A stretch of DNA of 64,000 bases, from NCBI RefSeq assembly GCF_010093535.1, contig NW_022985164.1:1849629-1913628 (forward strand), read 5' to 3'. A program made the position numbers and the translations under genes. The stretch's first letter is position 1. Each line of letters opens with the position of its first letter. Shown here one piece after another: positions 32,932 through 44,136 of this stretch. This DNA comes from Lindgomyces ingoldianus. Its lineage: Eukaryota > Ascomycota > Dothideomycetes > Pleosporales > Lindgomycetaceae. The notes under the pieces were generated by a model. The model saw nothing but the letters and a program-made list of their open reading frames with translations, did no database searches and was not told where the DNA came from.

Positions 32932-34481
32932 ATGGACCCGCCTCTTCGGTACTGGACTGGGGAAAGTTGGCCGGCTGCTCAACTCCCTCAAGCGCAATTG
33001 GCCAATGCACCTCCACCATCTCTTAGCGTTCATCCAGATCCAGCTCGATCCCGCTCGGCCAACGGCGGAGATCTTCCGCAAACTCAGGGACATCCTTCAC
33101 ACATCGCGCCCGCATCTGGGCATTTAGTGCAGCAAAGCCAATGCTCCGATTCACAGCTAGACCAGCACATACATTCACTGCTTACTCACGTTCCCGTGGA
33201 CAAGAAGCGACTCATTCTACAACTAGTCCAAAGCATTGCATCACCCCAACCAGTCTCCAGTGAGTCTCAATTTCTGCATCTATTCTCGAATGCTGACAAT
33301 CATGAGATCCTTCAACTGGCACTACTCCCCCCCCTATTTCGAAAGCTGTTTGCGAACTGAACGAGCCTCAAGTTTCATATTACGATGCTAGAAATTATCG
33401 GCCGCAATCCCAAATAGACGATCATTCTATGTCATCACCATCTGATCCCCCTGCAAATGCATTTGATGATCACGAGATGTTGGATAGGATCTTCCAGGGA
33501 CTCCATACTCTAACTTCTGTAGACTCTGCTCAGTCCTCTGTGTACTATCCCCCAAGTAACACTGATGATTCTGGTACATCTTTCCAATACCCGAATGCTT
33601 CGTATCAAGCAATTCCCTCCCAGAGATCTCTAAGCTCGTCGTATCTAGTGCATTCTCATCAAATGCAACAATTTGGCCTGCCCCAAGATAATCGTACCTC
33701 ACAACATAGAGGACGCTCAGGGTGCAACTCTGTGCAATCCTACGTGTCGTACGGCTCCCAGGTCGCAAATCCAAAACTGCGTTGGTCATCCTCAACCTCC
33801 AACAGTCGTGGGAGTAAAGGATCCAGCTTCGCATCCGACGCCTCCATCTCCTATGTCCCAGGCGGAACTCTGCAATCAACTATGTCTAGTGGGAGCTTTA
33901 CCTGTCAATACGCTCCTTGCGATGGCATTTTCCCAAGGAAGGGTGAACGAGATCGACATGAACGCAGTCATTGCGAGCACAACCCAAATAAGACTCGCTG
34001 GACCTGCCTTCTAGATACATGCACACTTCATTGCATAGTCCCTTGTGCGCAAAAGTATCACTCGCTCCCTTTTCAAGCGCCTCGCGATGACAAAATGAAA
34101 TTACACTTGGAGAACTGGCACGGCTGGAAAGACTTTGCACCAAAAGATATCCCGAAATCATGGATGTGGCCTTTTTCGAGAAGCAAAAGAGGCTCAGGTT
34201 GGGTATGTGCTTTATGCAAGGAAGAATTTGGATCTTGGGAGCAAGATTGGAAACGGATCAACGAGCATGTCATGGCCTGTGAATTGGGAATCGAAGCGCG
34301 AGCTGTGCGGTTTACGACAAGGCGACAGAAAAGAACAGAAGAAGAATCCTTGGTAAGGGCGATGAAGAGAACAAGCATAGAAAGTCCAGCCCCAGGCAGA
34401 CATGTGGCGGTGGAAGAGAGGGTAGGAGAGCAGGATGGAGCTGAGGACGGTCTATATGGGCCAGATGAGGACTACGTTTAA
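32932..34481 (+). CDS. C2H2 zinc-finger protein, probable DNA-binding protein
   Basis: Exons 32932..33259 and 33307..34481 give 500 aa. The 47-nt intron (GTGAGT..GCTGAC..GAG) restores the frame exactly; without it the two frames appear shifted at a C8 run. The N-terminal ~300 residues are low-complexity, rich in Ser, Pro and Gln. A classical finger C309-x4-C-x12-H-x3-H331 follows (FTCQYAPCDGIFPRKGERDR). Then comes a Cys/His-rich linker (WTCLLDTCTLHCIVPC) and a second, C2HC-type unit near 410-434 (CALCKEEF..H..C). The C-terminus is acidic. This resembles fungal C2H2 proteins near subtelomeres or repeats whose targets are unknown. Role in transcription is inference. Confidence 0.82.
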
Positions 34482-35429
34482 TCTTTGCAGTACCAGACTA
34501 TCATTGGGGAACGGTAAAGAAATGGCGACTGCGTACCCCTTCTCTTACAGAGGGAGGTGTGAACTAATGCAGAAATAATCTTTTGAATTGATACGAACTA
34601 GTTCTCTCTCTAACACATCTCCTCCCCTTAAGAGTCTCTACTGTCCTCTCTAGGTCATAGTATCTAGGCTTCAATGGCAACAGTCACGTAAGGGTCACTG
34701 TTTCCAGCACCTTTACATGGATATTCCTCTGCTAGCCTCAGCTAGGTTGCATCGGTACAAAAATCTAGGTATAACCTTAGGTATGAATAATTATCTGTAT
34801 GATTACAGGAAGCAGAAGAGCCAAGATGACCCTAAACGATGATGGGCGAGTAGGTATACCGAGGCTGGACCTACACAAGGAGGCTCTTTCCGACAATTCT
34901 CTTCCTTGAGGAGTTGCACCACCTGCCCCATTTTCAGTCTTCAGACTCTCTCGGCAGAGGAGGGAAAGCGCCACCAACTCGTCTACTACAACCCACAACA
35001 CTCCTCTCTTAATCCTCTTCCCAACCAGGGTCTTATTCAATCCACGGATCTCCTTCATCAGGAGCATCTACCACCGCCCTAACATCTTCCCTCAGCCCCC
35101 CCTTCCCCGGCGTAAACACTCTCCAACCAGTCCCATATAAATCGGTTTCATCTCACCCCCCATGGCTCCAACTTAGTTGCCACGAGCATTCCGAAAAGTA
35201 GATACCCACCTTCCCTTCCATTGTTAGTACCTACACTTCGGGATACCCCTCTCCTCAATCTCGCCCAGGGTCTCGTAGAAGATACGCGTGAGATCTATGA
35301 CATCCATGTCCTCCTCGTTCACTGCCATCCACTTAATATAGAAACGATGTTCGACGGTACTCTCAATAATCTCGCATTCAACAAGATATTCGTGGAAGTC
35401 GTTGAAGATGCCGTGGCCGGTGGTCGGGT
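34482..35429. other. Intergenic, no gene seen
   Basis: Short frames without family character lie between the zinc-finger gene and the RING pseudogene. No repeat was recognised. Confidence 0.4.
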
Positions 35430-35770
35430 CCTTATATCCAGGATCCAGGATCCAGATCTCCGATCTCCACGTTCATATGTGAGCATTCAGGGAGGGTGAG
35501 TGCAGATATACCATCCCATTGAAGTAGCTGGGTGTGACAAGAAGGGCATTGGTCTTTCTCGGTTTGGATGCGTGTTGCCTACCATATGAGACATTCATAG
35601 TGGATCCAGTGCCCGCACGGTACGTACGAGAGGAACAATTGTGCAAGGAGTGTTAAATTCCTAGCTTGCTTCCAGCACAGTCCAGTTGCAGACGCCGCAG
35701 CGGACGTCTGGGTTTGGGGGTGGTTGTGGACTTGTTGATTCAGCATTAGGTGATTGTCTGTATAGCGCAT
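35430..35770 (-). pseudogene. Broken RING-finger gene
   Basis: On the minus strand the pieces of a RING finger occur in order but in different frames: C-G-V-C-N-W near 35690, then YVPCGHWIHYECLIW near 35585-35625, an in-frame TAG in place of a probable Trp codon, and QCPSCHTQLLQW near 35540. A frameshift separates the first pair of cysteines from the rest. This RING has the canonical C-G-H-x2-H-x2-C core and so belongs to a different subfamily from the two intact genes to the right. It cannot make a complete domain. Confidence 0.6.
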
Positions 35771-37575
35771 AATGGACGGGAGTGAAAGGCTCGGCGGAGA
35801 GTTAAAGAGATAATTTAGAGTGGTGATTGCATCAAACTGGATTGAAGGGACGCCTCGGTGGTGGAAGTGGTTGGCTGTATACTCTTGAGCTGCTGCCTTA
35901 CGAGGTTCATCTCGTTGGTAGGTTGTATAAGTGCACGCGGTTTATTCTACCTTTGGGTTAATATTCGGACGGGAACTAGGGAGGCGTCATTTAGCTGGAG
36001 GTCCTGTTTATTGGATATAGTTTTGTAGGGCTCCAAGCCCAAGGTTGGCAGCCCTATGGGAGGAATGACGGGGTGAGAAAAGTAGCTTTAACGACGAATC
36101 GCGAGGAGGAATTGGCCACTCTTCGGGATCTAGAGATATATGCTAACTTCATCCTTCACCAAATTTACGTTGTCAACATAGCTCATGTTTAGGGACCCTT
36201 CATCTCCGCCTTCAAAGCATTGCTCAGGCGCACATTATGCCCGAGTACTTTCTCTCTATGTTGAGTCACTCCCTTTAAATATATCGCAATCCCGCTAGGT
36301 TTAATCAATCATAAACTTAAGAGATATATACCTCCTGAATGGCGACCACATCATCTTCAAGCTCTGTCACGGTTGAGGATCTTGTAGATCAACACTACAC
36401 CTTGGTTTCCGCATCATGCGCCAAGACAACTGACTGATATGTGATATATACACTCTGCTGCAGCCAAATCAATATCTGCACCAATCCAGACACGTGCTGT
36501 TACTAAGGATGCAACCCATTTCTTGAAGAGTTCGTGATCTTTCAATACCCTACTAGTCTATCCCGATGTATTATTTACTTAGCCTACTAGTTTACTACAT
36601 ATCCGGAGAATGAGGTCAAGTTAACCAGGTCCTCAAGCCATTATGCTACGGCTGGAAGGGCTGTGAATGCTCAGTGTGGAATTTGGCGAATAGAGAAGAT
36701 GATTTAATACAGGAGTTCTTGGAAGCTGTCTACGAGGAGAGACTGGCTCCAATCGCAATGCAATGCAGCGAAGTAGCCAGAACATTACTCTGGCCTCTCT
36801 ACCTCAAATAACTGGATATCTGGCTGCAAGTTTCCAAGATTCCGTAAATTTCTATTTGGGAAAGAATTTTAGGTCTTGTGACTCAGTGTCCGTAGCGCGT
36901 TAATACAACTGCTCTCTTACTATGTGCATGCCGCTACCAAAGAATTTCAATCCGTGACAGTTCTCCATCGCTACCCCATTGCCCTCTGCTGCATTTATAT
37001 TAATGAAACCCTCAATTCAATCCAAATATTTGACAACTAGTAAGTCACTGTGTATGACTACCACTCTCGTATCCTAGCGAATGAAATGGGGCACACGTTC
37101 GTCTATGCACTTACACAAGGGCTTCAAAGAACAGCAACCGCAGTAGCGGAGAAAGTGGCAGAAGCAAACTCACAGCACCACCTAGCAGCGAGCCCCAGAA
37201 TATTTCGCCAAACATATTGCGCATATCGGGAAGTATCTTCACTCGCAGAAGGTGGCGTAGCATTTCAAATTTGCTTGCTTAATTGACAAGTAATTGGCAG
37301 CAGTAGCTAGGAATTCCAAGTTAAGCATTCTAAACGGAGTGTGTCTAAAAAAGAATAATCTTGAGTGAATGGAATTATCAACACCCTGTGTTCCTTGTTC
37401 GTCATTTCCTTGTGAAGAGGTGCACTTTACTTACGGCAACGCTTGCGTTTCATTCACCAGGTCTGCCTCAAACGGGCCTCTAACATCAGACAGATAAAGT
37501 TAGACCCGCAAGAATGGTAATACTTCTCCAACGTTTTAACAATACAGCCTACCGAACGCAAACCGAGATAGCAAA
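35771..37575. other. Intergenic with possible gene debris
   Basis: A stop-free stretch at about 36612-36812 encodes some 65 residues of protein-like composition (e.g. GCECSVWNLANREDDL, RTLLWPLYLK) with no start and no recognised family. Another short frame lies at about 37050-37286. Both may be remains of duplicated accessory genes; neither is called. Confidence 0.35.
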
Positions 37576-38295
37576 ATGCCACCAATAGATGAACCTACGA
37601 TTCAAAGATATATCCAGTCAACTACTGCTGTTGATGCGAACGATCTCCCTGAGTCCGATCGCAACTGCCCTATTTGTCGCGAGCCGTACGGCCGTTGGGG
37701 ACGTAATCATTTACCCATCCGTGCTGGCGAAGAATACCCTGTTCGCGTGCTCAGCGAGAACCCAAACACATTATGTCGGCATGTATTTGGAACTCAATGT
37801 CTCGGCAACCATTTCAGATGTGGTGGGCCTTGGGCTACAAGATGTCCGATTTGTAGAGAGATATGGTTTCGCCCACTGGAAGGCTGGCCGTTGGCGAATG
37901 CTCCTGTTGCTCTTACTCCTTCTGCTCTTACTCCCGCTGCTCGGGCGCCAGCTGCTACAGGTGAGCATAACTTGGCGCCGGTCCGAATTAACCTACCACT
38001 CCATTACAATTTGAGGATCATGGGCGCTCCTGAGCCAGTACCGATTCACGATGCTCCAGAAGTAGTGCAGGGTCCGCAAACAGACCCGGAAGATTCGCCG
38101 CCTCTACCCCAGGAGCATGGACTGTCCAATAGAGGGAGACTGCATCGAACACTTGGATTCCTTGAGCGGATGCTACCTGAATTCGAAATTGACGATTGGG
38201 ATGAGGAAACGACGCAGCGTGTATCGCAGTTAGATATCGCAGTCGAGAGACTCTGGATGCAGCTTGAGGATGTGAGAAGGAGAAGGAGTGGCTAA
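37576..38295 (+). CDS. RING-finger-like protein, Gly-substituted variant
   Basis: A single exon encodes 239 aa. The zinc-binding pattern is C31-x2-C34..C67-x-H69-x2-G72-x2-C75-x3-H79..C90-P-x-C93. It matches RING-H2/HC topology except that the fifth ligand position, normally His or Cys, is Gly; H79 could substitute. An Ala/Leu/Pro-rich linker follows (APVALTPSALTPAARAPAA, about 110-128), then a charged C-terminal region predicted helical (ERMLPEFEIDDWDEETTQR..RLWMQLEDVRRRRSG). The likely role is an E3 ubiquitin ligase or a protein-binding zinc module; activity is uncertain given the missing ligand. A paralogue lies 490 bp downstream on the same strand. Confidence 0.78.
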   Translation: MPPIDEPTIQRYIQSTTAVDANDLPESDRNCPICREPYGRWGRNHLPIRAGEEYPVRVLSENPNTLCRHVFGTQCLGNHFRCGGPWATRCPICREIWFRPLEGWPLANAPVALTPSALTPAARAPAATGEHNLAPVRINLPLHYNLRIMGAPEPVPIHDAPEVVQGPQTDPEDSPPLPQEHGLSNRGRLHRTLGFLERMLPEFEIDDWDEETTQRVSQLDIAVERLWMQLEDVRRRRSG

Positions 38296-38787
38296 GACGT
38301 AAACTTCACGAACAGTATTGTTATGGAGGACGTCATAGTCGATGTTTCAAGTTGGATGTTCATGCCCCAATTGTGAGAGTGCATGGACCGACATAGGCCA
38401 TAGGTTCCACAATGTGAAATAGTTGCAGGGTCTCGCCTTGATACACGTGATGTATAATATTTTATCGTGTCCCAAGAGGTTTTATTGGGGAGATATTGGG
38501 CGCCTATACCCCTTTCTATGAATATAGTGGTGGCTATGAGAAAGGGAGTTCGTGACGTGTCTTGCGTGGGCCACGAATTAAGCATTAATGTGGAACTGTA
38601 AAATCCTATGCACTGTTAGAGACCCCTCGGACACGTGAATAATGCAAAGCAAAATTGATATACGTACCCTAATTATTCACATATCAGCTCTCGTTCTATT
38701 CAATACAGCCGGCCATGCACTTTGTTTTCCCATTGCCTCTCCATCTATCCTACACATTCCATAATACCGATCATTATCCACCTCGCG
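38296..38787. other. Spacer between the two RING genes
   Basis: 492 bp with no further gene seen. It should contain the terminator of the first and the promoter of the second RING gene. Confidence 0.45.
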
Positions 38788-39261
38788 ATGGCAACCCATC
38801 AACGAATTCCCGAACCCATGATATCCAACTTCCTCACTAACCATACTATCCCCGTTTCATTATCTTCTATATCCCCCTGTTCTCTCAACTGCTCCATATG
38901 CTCTTGCGCGTACGTAGAACGCGACACCCGTTGGGTGCACCCGATACTTCCTGCGGACACTCACGAATATCCCGTGCAGATAGTCAACTCTGGAGAATGC
39001 AGGCATACATTCGGTCGTCTTTGCCTTGAAACTCACATCCGCGCTCGTCAACCTTGGAGCCACCGGTGTCCAATATGCCGCGCTGTGTGGTTCCCGAGAC
39101 CATTTGCAAGAAGGGAGAGGATAATGCAGAGTCTCGACGCTGGGCTACTTCTTGTACGAGATCTTCTTAGCCAGAAAAACGTCGATCGGCCTAGGCTTCT
39201 GCAGTTGGAGGAAGCTTTGGAGGAAGCTTGGAATGATTTTTTGAGTCCCGGATGGATTTGA
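38788..39261 (+). CDS. RING-finger-like protein, shorter paralogue
   Basis: A single exon encodes 157 aa, starting MATHQRIPEP; the open frame continues upstream but without an ATG. The metal-site pattern parallels the upstream gene: C35-x2-C38..C71-x-H73-x2-G76-x2-C79-x3-H83..C94-P-x-C97, again with Gly at the fifth ligand. The helical C-terminus (LLQLEEALEEAWNDFL) aligns in character with the end of the longer paralogue, but the Ala/Pro linker is missing. This indicates tandem duplication followed by divergence. Function is unknown; ubiquitin ligation is a family-level guess. Confidence 0.75.
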   Translation: MATHQRIPEPMISNFLTNHTIPVSLSSISPCSLNCSICSCAYVERDTRWVHPILPADTHEYPVQIVNSGECRHTFGRLCLETHIRARQPWSHRCPICRAVWFPRPFARRERIMQSLDAGLLLVRDLLSQKNVDRPRLLQLEEALEEAWNDFLSPGWI

Positions 39262-40494
39262 TTCGGTCATGGAACTTCAGTTAGATCATGGAAAGCAAAG
39301 GAAATTGCTCATAGGATAAAGCTACAAAGTAACGCACTGAATAAGAGAAATTATCTTCCCTATAAATTCACCAAGAAAATTTATCACCAGGCGCACGACT
39401 TTGGGGTCTAATTGAGTTTTCCTTCGTTAGTAGTACTTGTTTTTAATACAGCCAAGACCTGGGATGAGGGAGAAAGCTTTTCGAACTTAGGATATCTAAA
39501 TGACATCAAGCGTTTGCTCCATCTCTTTGTTCCGCCATTCTTCAATACTCCATGTCTCCTTCAAGACACAGCCGTGGAATCCTTTGTCACTCTCATCTAT
39601 CACACCTTGCTGTAGATCTCAATTCCCTCCTCACATCCACCCCGGAGTCCGACACTGTTCATCGTAGATACCGCTCGGGCCTACAACCCACCTCTAGAAG
39701 CAACGATCCGTCTAGCTCACTGATTTCGATTGCTTAAAATTGTGAAGAGGAAATGGTAGTACGAAAGGTAGAAGAAGTCAGGAGAGTGGCTGAGGTTTAC
39801 CGCATTTGGGTTAGGCGTGTGATCGTGCATCATATCTCGTGGAGGATATTAGGAGTCGGTTCCCAAATATTCCTCTTAGAGAACGTGCGGTATTAAGATT
39901 CCTAGTTGTCTTAAAATCAGCCATTCTTTGAGATCTAATGTACCATCAATTGCTATTCAGAAACAATCCACAGTATATGAGCAGCAGGATAGCAGCACAT
40001 GAAGACAAACATGGGACAGACAACAGGACTCCAGACTTTCTCCATGCAAAAATTGATGAGTACAAGACTATTTGATTGAAACCAGTATGAGAGTAATAAC
40101 AGTTGACTTGAAAGGAAACGACTTGGCTACAGCCGAAATATTAATCAAGATAGATACCTGCGCGAAGCTAATGTCTCACAAGAGCATGTGACGGTCTGCG
40201 CTTCTAAGTCCACAGTTCTCCATGCCCCGATCAACACGTCGTTTGAAAGTCTCCTCGCCCACGCTGTCGTCGCCGGCGTTCACTGCTCAAACGCACTCTT
40301 CTGTGTTAGTAACGTGCCGGGCGCGAGTCACCGCCCTCGCTCCAATAGCTGGTCACCCGTGACACCCTGGCCTTCGTGGTGCGACTCTGCAACTTTCACT
40401 GCCAGAAATACATGGCGGCTTTGACGGCCATCTTTCTAGTCAACGTTCACGATTTTCCCTCGGTCCACTGACAACTATGACAAAAACGATGCGA
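39262..40494. other. Intergenic, no gene seen
   Basis: Only short frames. No repeat with clear ends was recognised. Confidence 0.4.
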
Positions 40495-40935
40495 TGGAAC
40501 CTTCCACTCGGCGCACTCATCAGTACGAGGCCCCTGATATGGCCACCCGCAACTCTGCCGGCCTCCTAGGTGCGGCCAACAATTCAGCTACTAGTACGCC
40601 ATCGCCAGACTCTCCCCAGGATGGCACCAACCTTGCCGATGCGTTGGCAAGAATCCAAGCTCTCTAAGATTCCAGCAACACTAGCCCTCTCAAGCGCCAG
40701 CCGTGAGAGACTAACCCACCTTAACTACTCCAAGAAGCAGGGCTGCCAACAGCCATTCAGCGAATTGGACATCGTCGTCGAATTCTCGCCAAGCTCTCAA
40801 CGATCTTGTCAATGCTGCTTTTGAAGAAGAATTGCCGGCGAGATTCCGAGCTTCCATGGTTTCTGGCCACGAACTTTCCTTCGTTCGAACACGAGCTCGA
40901 TGGATCGAGCCACTGAAACGACTCCTGGAAACGTG
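40495..40935 (+). pseudogene. Decayed gag-like or hypothetical coding relic
   Basis: An ATG at 40495 opens a Ser/Thr/Ala-rich frame (MEPSTRRTHQYEAPDMATRN..) that stops after 57 codons. Protein-like sequence resumes in another frame near 40790 (DLVNAAFEEELPARFRA). This organisation suggests a frameshifted gag-like or repeat-derived gene. No zinc knuckle or RT was found, so the assignment is weak. Confidence 0.35.
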
Positions 40936-40969
40936 ACTGCGAACGAATTTAGGAGGCTACCGGCTATTA

Positions 40970-42120
40970 AGGTACAGAGCGTCGTCCGTACTACGGTTCA
41001 GAGAAACCGCCCCCTTGGCCAAGTCCAGGACTTCCAACGGGCCGTACTACGGTCTGTACAAAGAGAACCGTAACGGTCACGTGTTTAGTACGAACCTACC
41101 GAGTTCGTGAGCCACACCGTACGTTTAATGATGCCCTAGGTACAGTACGTAGCAGGAGCATATTACCCTTTAGGAAGTTTTTATAGTGATTCTAGAGATG
41201 TAAGAGGGCTCTAGGAAGCAGTAGGCTTATAGGGAGCGTCTATGGGCTTTCTAGGGCTCTAATTAGCTAAAAGTTTTGTAAGGACTACATTGCAAGGCAA
41301 TCACACACTGTTAAAGGTGTAGGCTTATAGCGCAGGTTTAATGCTCTTAGAGAAACAGTGCAAGGTAATCTGCCTCTAGCTCTGCTGTAAGTGTTATAAG
41401 CAAGGCTCTTAAGAGGCTTTAAAGGTGGTAGATCTAAGCGAGCATAAGGTTAACTTTAATAGAGAGTGTATGGCATATATACTGTTCTGTACGCAAAATT
41501 AACTGTTGACTGATTATTCGCACCTTTTGGTTGTATTGGCGGTGGTACAGAGCCTTGTCCTTACAGAGAGCTCTTACCTAATAGCGTACAGCCACTGCAG
41601 CAACCTTGTTGTGAGGGTGATATCATACACTATAGCAGGAGGGTCCTCTGCACAGTGCCTTACTATAGTTAACTAATAGAGGCAAACTAACCTATATTAT
41701 TCTCTTTAAGCTTGCTCTTAATTTCCTTACTATCCTAGCTACTATTTGTAAGTGTAAGAAGTATTTAGTGTAGCTGGTTATATAGTAACTAATAATTAGG
41801 GCGATTTAAATTTAGAAGAACTAGCTAATGTATAAACTCGTAAGCAGCTAGCTTTTAAACCTCTCTACTTTTATTTCTAAAAAGAATTGGTTATCTTATA
41901 GCTAATTAGACCTTAATTCTATGTCTTTAGAGACCTATAATCTTAGCTGTTTTAACTAGAGTATAGTGTACTCTAATTAAATTGTACTACTTGTACAGAT
42001 TACATACGCTGTAGCAGTTATAATATGTACACCCACCTCTCCTCCCTGTTGTACGAACGTACACAAAATCTCACCCGTACAGGCCTCAAAATCGCCCAAT
42101 CGTACAGTACTACACCTTGT
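40970..42120. repeat. Retroelement debris including repeat R5, copy 2
   Basis: Two imperfect copies of a CCGTACTACGGT..AGAGAAACCG motif lie near 40990 and 41045. 41475-41565 matches 13926-14018 in inverted orientation. The rest up to about 42010 is moderately AT-rich without genes. Confidence 0.5.
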
Positions 42121-42279
42121 TGGAAGCGCTGGCCAAGTCCGGGGTGAATCCCCACCACATCCCCGCAGCCATGTGGATCCAGATCTTGAGGCACAAGCTC
42201 CTGCGAACGTAGCGGAGTTCCTGGCTCACGACGCCATGTTTGTCCCCCACTCGCACTCTACGCTAGGGTGAAGTCACCT

Positions 42280-43024
42280 GCATCATTCCCCAGGTCAACT
42301 TCGGTGAACGCGAACCAGAGTCACCATCTCCAGTGATTGCGGAGTACAACTGAGAATCTCTCTGTCATACTGCAGCCATGTCTTTGGAAACATGTGTCTC
42401 GTCACCTAAATCCTTAGTGGTCAAGCTCCAGGCTCTCGCCATTGCCCGCTCTGCAAGGGGCCGTTCTGGAAGAGGGGAAGGGCTTGAGTAGGAACCGGAA
42501 CCGCGCTTGGTTCGCTAACTCACCACATCTTCAGTCTGGTTTCCTCAATGCTCCTACGCGTACTTTTACCGGCGTTTGTCCCCAACCCAGTGCCGCATTA
42601 CTCGGGGAATTTAGCCGAATATATGGAGAATTTATCAGTGAGGCGATCGGTAGCATGTCACCACTTGAACCCACCCCCGCCTCCTTACTCTGGAGGTCAA
42701 CAGGTACAGCGTTTAGGGTCGGCGCCTGCTCACTCTAGTCCCACTCGCGTCCCGCCTCAAGTTTTGGACGCACTCATGACCCTGAAACCAGTGCCTTCGA
42801 CTTCTTTGACGACTATGATGGCAATCCCGATATACCGTGAGCGAAGATCTACGAGGACTAGCACCCGCATCCGTGCAGGAAGGACTGTCGATCTAACAGC
42901 TAATGATGAATGCGAACGGCGGGTTTCTAACTGGAAGCAAAGTTTAGGGCAGGTGGCTTCTGCACAGAAACAAGATGCTGGTGGTTACAATAGTCTGCTG
43001 ATATGCATGTATGGTACTGTGTAA
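42280..43024 (+). pseudogene. Broken paralogue of the Gly-substituted RING genes
   Basis: Near 42373-42480 the plus strand reads C-S-H-V-F-G-N-M-C, then a TAA, then SRHCPLCKGPFWKRG and a TGA. This is the same C-x-H-x2-G-x2-C core and C-P-x-C pair as in the intact genes at 37.6 and 38.8 kb. The first cysteine pair is not found. A frame at 42548-43024 downstream could be the former C-terminal part in another register. The gene cannot make an intact domain. Confidence 0.55.
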
Positions 43025-43453
43025 TTTGGGGTTGTTCTAAGTCTGCCTGGATGACAATGATCTGGGTAGCATTTAGTTCTTCTCAAATGAGAACACAGGA
43101 AACTTACGTGGAATAACTCAGATATACCAATTTAAGCGTATCTAAATGTTTCGCAAGACCTAGAGGTGTTGTGATTTTTCAACAGATGTTTCACGGTTAT
43201 TCTAAGTCTCGTCAGATCAAATGATGGAATTAGTTTCGTTGAATGTTAGTTGGTGATCTCAGGAGCAACTATGTTTCTTTAACAGCGCGTTGTTTAATCC
43301 AGTGACGTGTTGCTGCACCTACCTGCATGGGAAGTATGTTACCCATAGCCGTCAATCTTGTCGTGTCGGTGTTTGCAAGCAGGACAGAAGAGCTTATCTG
43401 ACCTCGCAAACCTTTTCACCTGGGCATCTTCAGCCACTTTTTATGTTCCTCTT

Positions 43454-43756
43454 CCATCTTCCATCTGCAACCCTCCTCTAAACCTCAAACTTCACCCCCA
43501 GCCCCCCAAATCTCCTCCCCCGTCCCCATCCTCACCCCCCTCCCTCCCTGCCTTCCTCTACCCCCGTACCTACTACATTCCTCCCACCTTACTCCCCAAA
43601 TCTGAAAGAACCTGCAGTATATGCCAGCAACCTATCATCGCCGTGCAATCCTATACAACAAAATACATGCTCCTGCATTCGCCTCGGCATCTTGTGAGGA
43701 TTGATTTTATGGCCTGCGGCATACACTTGGGTGGACGTACTTTAAGAGATATTTGA
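43454..43756 (+). pseudogene. Truncated RING-like fragment
   Basis: The frame contains ERTCSICQQPIIAVQSY followed by about 35 residues without the remaining ligands, and then stops. The first Cys pair resembles the intact RING genes, but the homology is short. Confidence 0.35.
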
Positions 43757-44136
43757 AAGGGTGTGTGGATTATATCGTAGGGGAGAAGGGATTTAGGCTG
43801 CTGGGGAGAGAGGGAAGTAGATAGAGGTGGATAGGAGATGCGGGATTGTAGTAGTACGCTAAATTGCGGTACTTGGTAAGACAGGAAGAGAATTTGGCAG
43901 CTGTGCTGGAAACGTATCGAGCTCACTGAATGAACGTTGAGATTAGCTATCTTGAATGTAGCTCCCCCCGTCAGAGGAGGAAATCTTTTGAGAACGTAAA
44001 GGTTTTGATTCAAAAGAAATACATCCCCGCCATGTACATTGGCTCTATAATGGACTTTTATGAACTTAGTAGCATTTCATGTACAATGAGGCAAGAGAAT
44101 CCGACCTCGACCACCTCCACGTACTGTATTCTGTTC
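43757..44136. other. Intergenic
   Basis: About 380 bp at the 3' side of the kynurenine monooxygenase gene. No gene seen. Confidence 0.5.

Noticed and set aside
33327..33334. Apparent frameshift at a C8 run in the zinc-finger gene
   Set aside because: A 47-nt intron (33260-33306) with GTGAGT donor, GCTGAC branch point and AG acceptor restores the frame exactly, so no sequence error is needed.
40188..40424. 78-aa open frame near 40.2 kb
   Set aside because: No domain, no splice partners, and composition not clearly protein-like.
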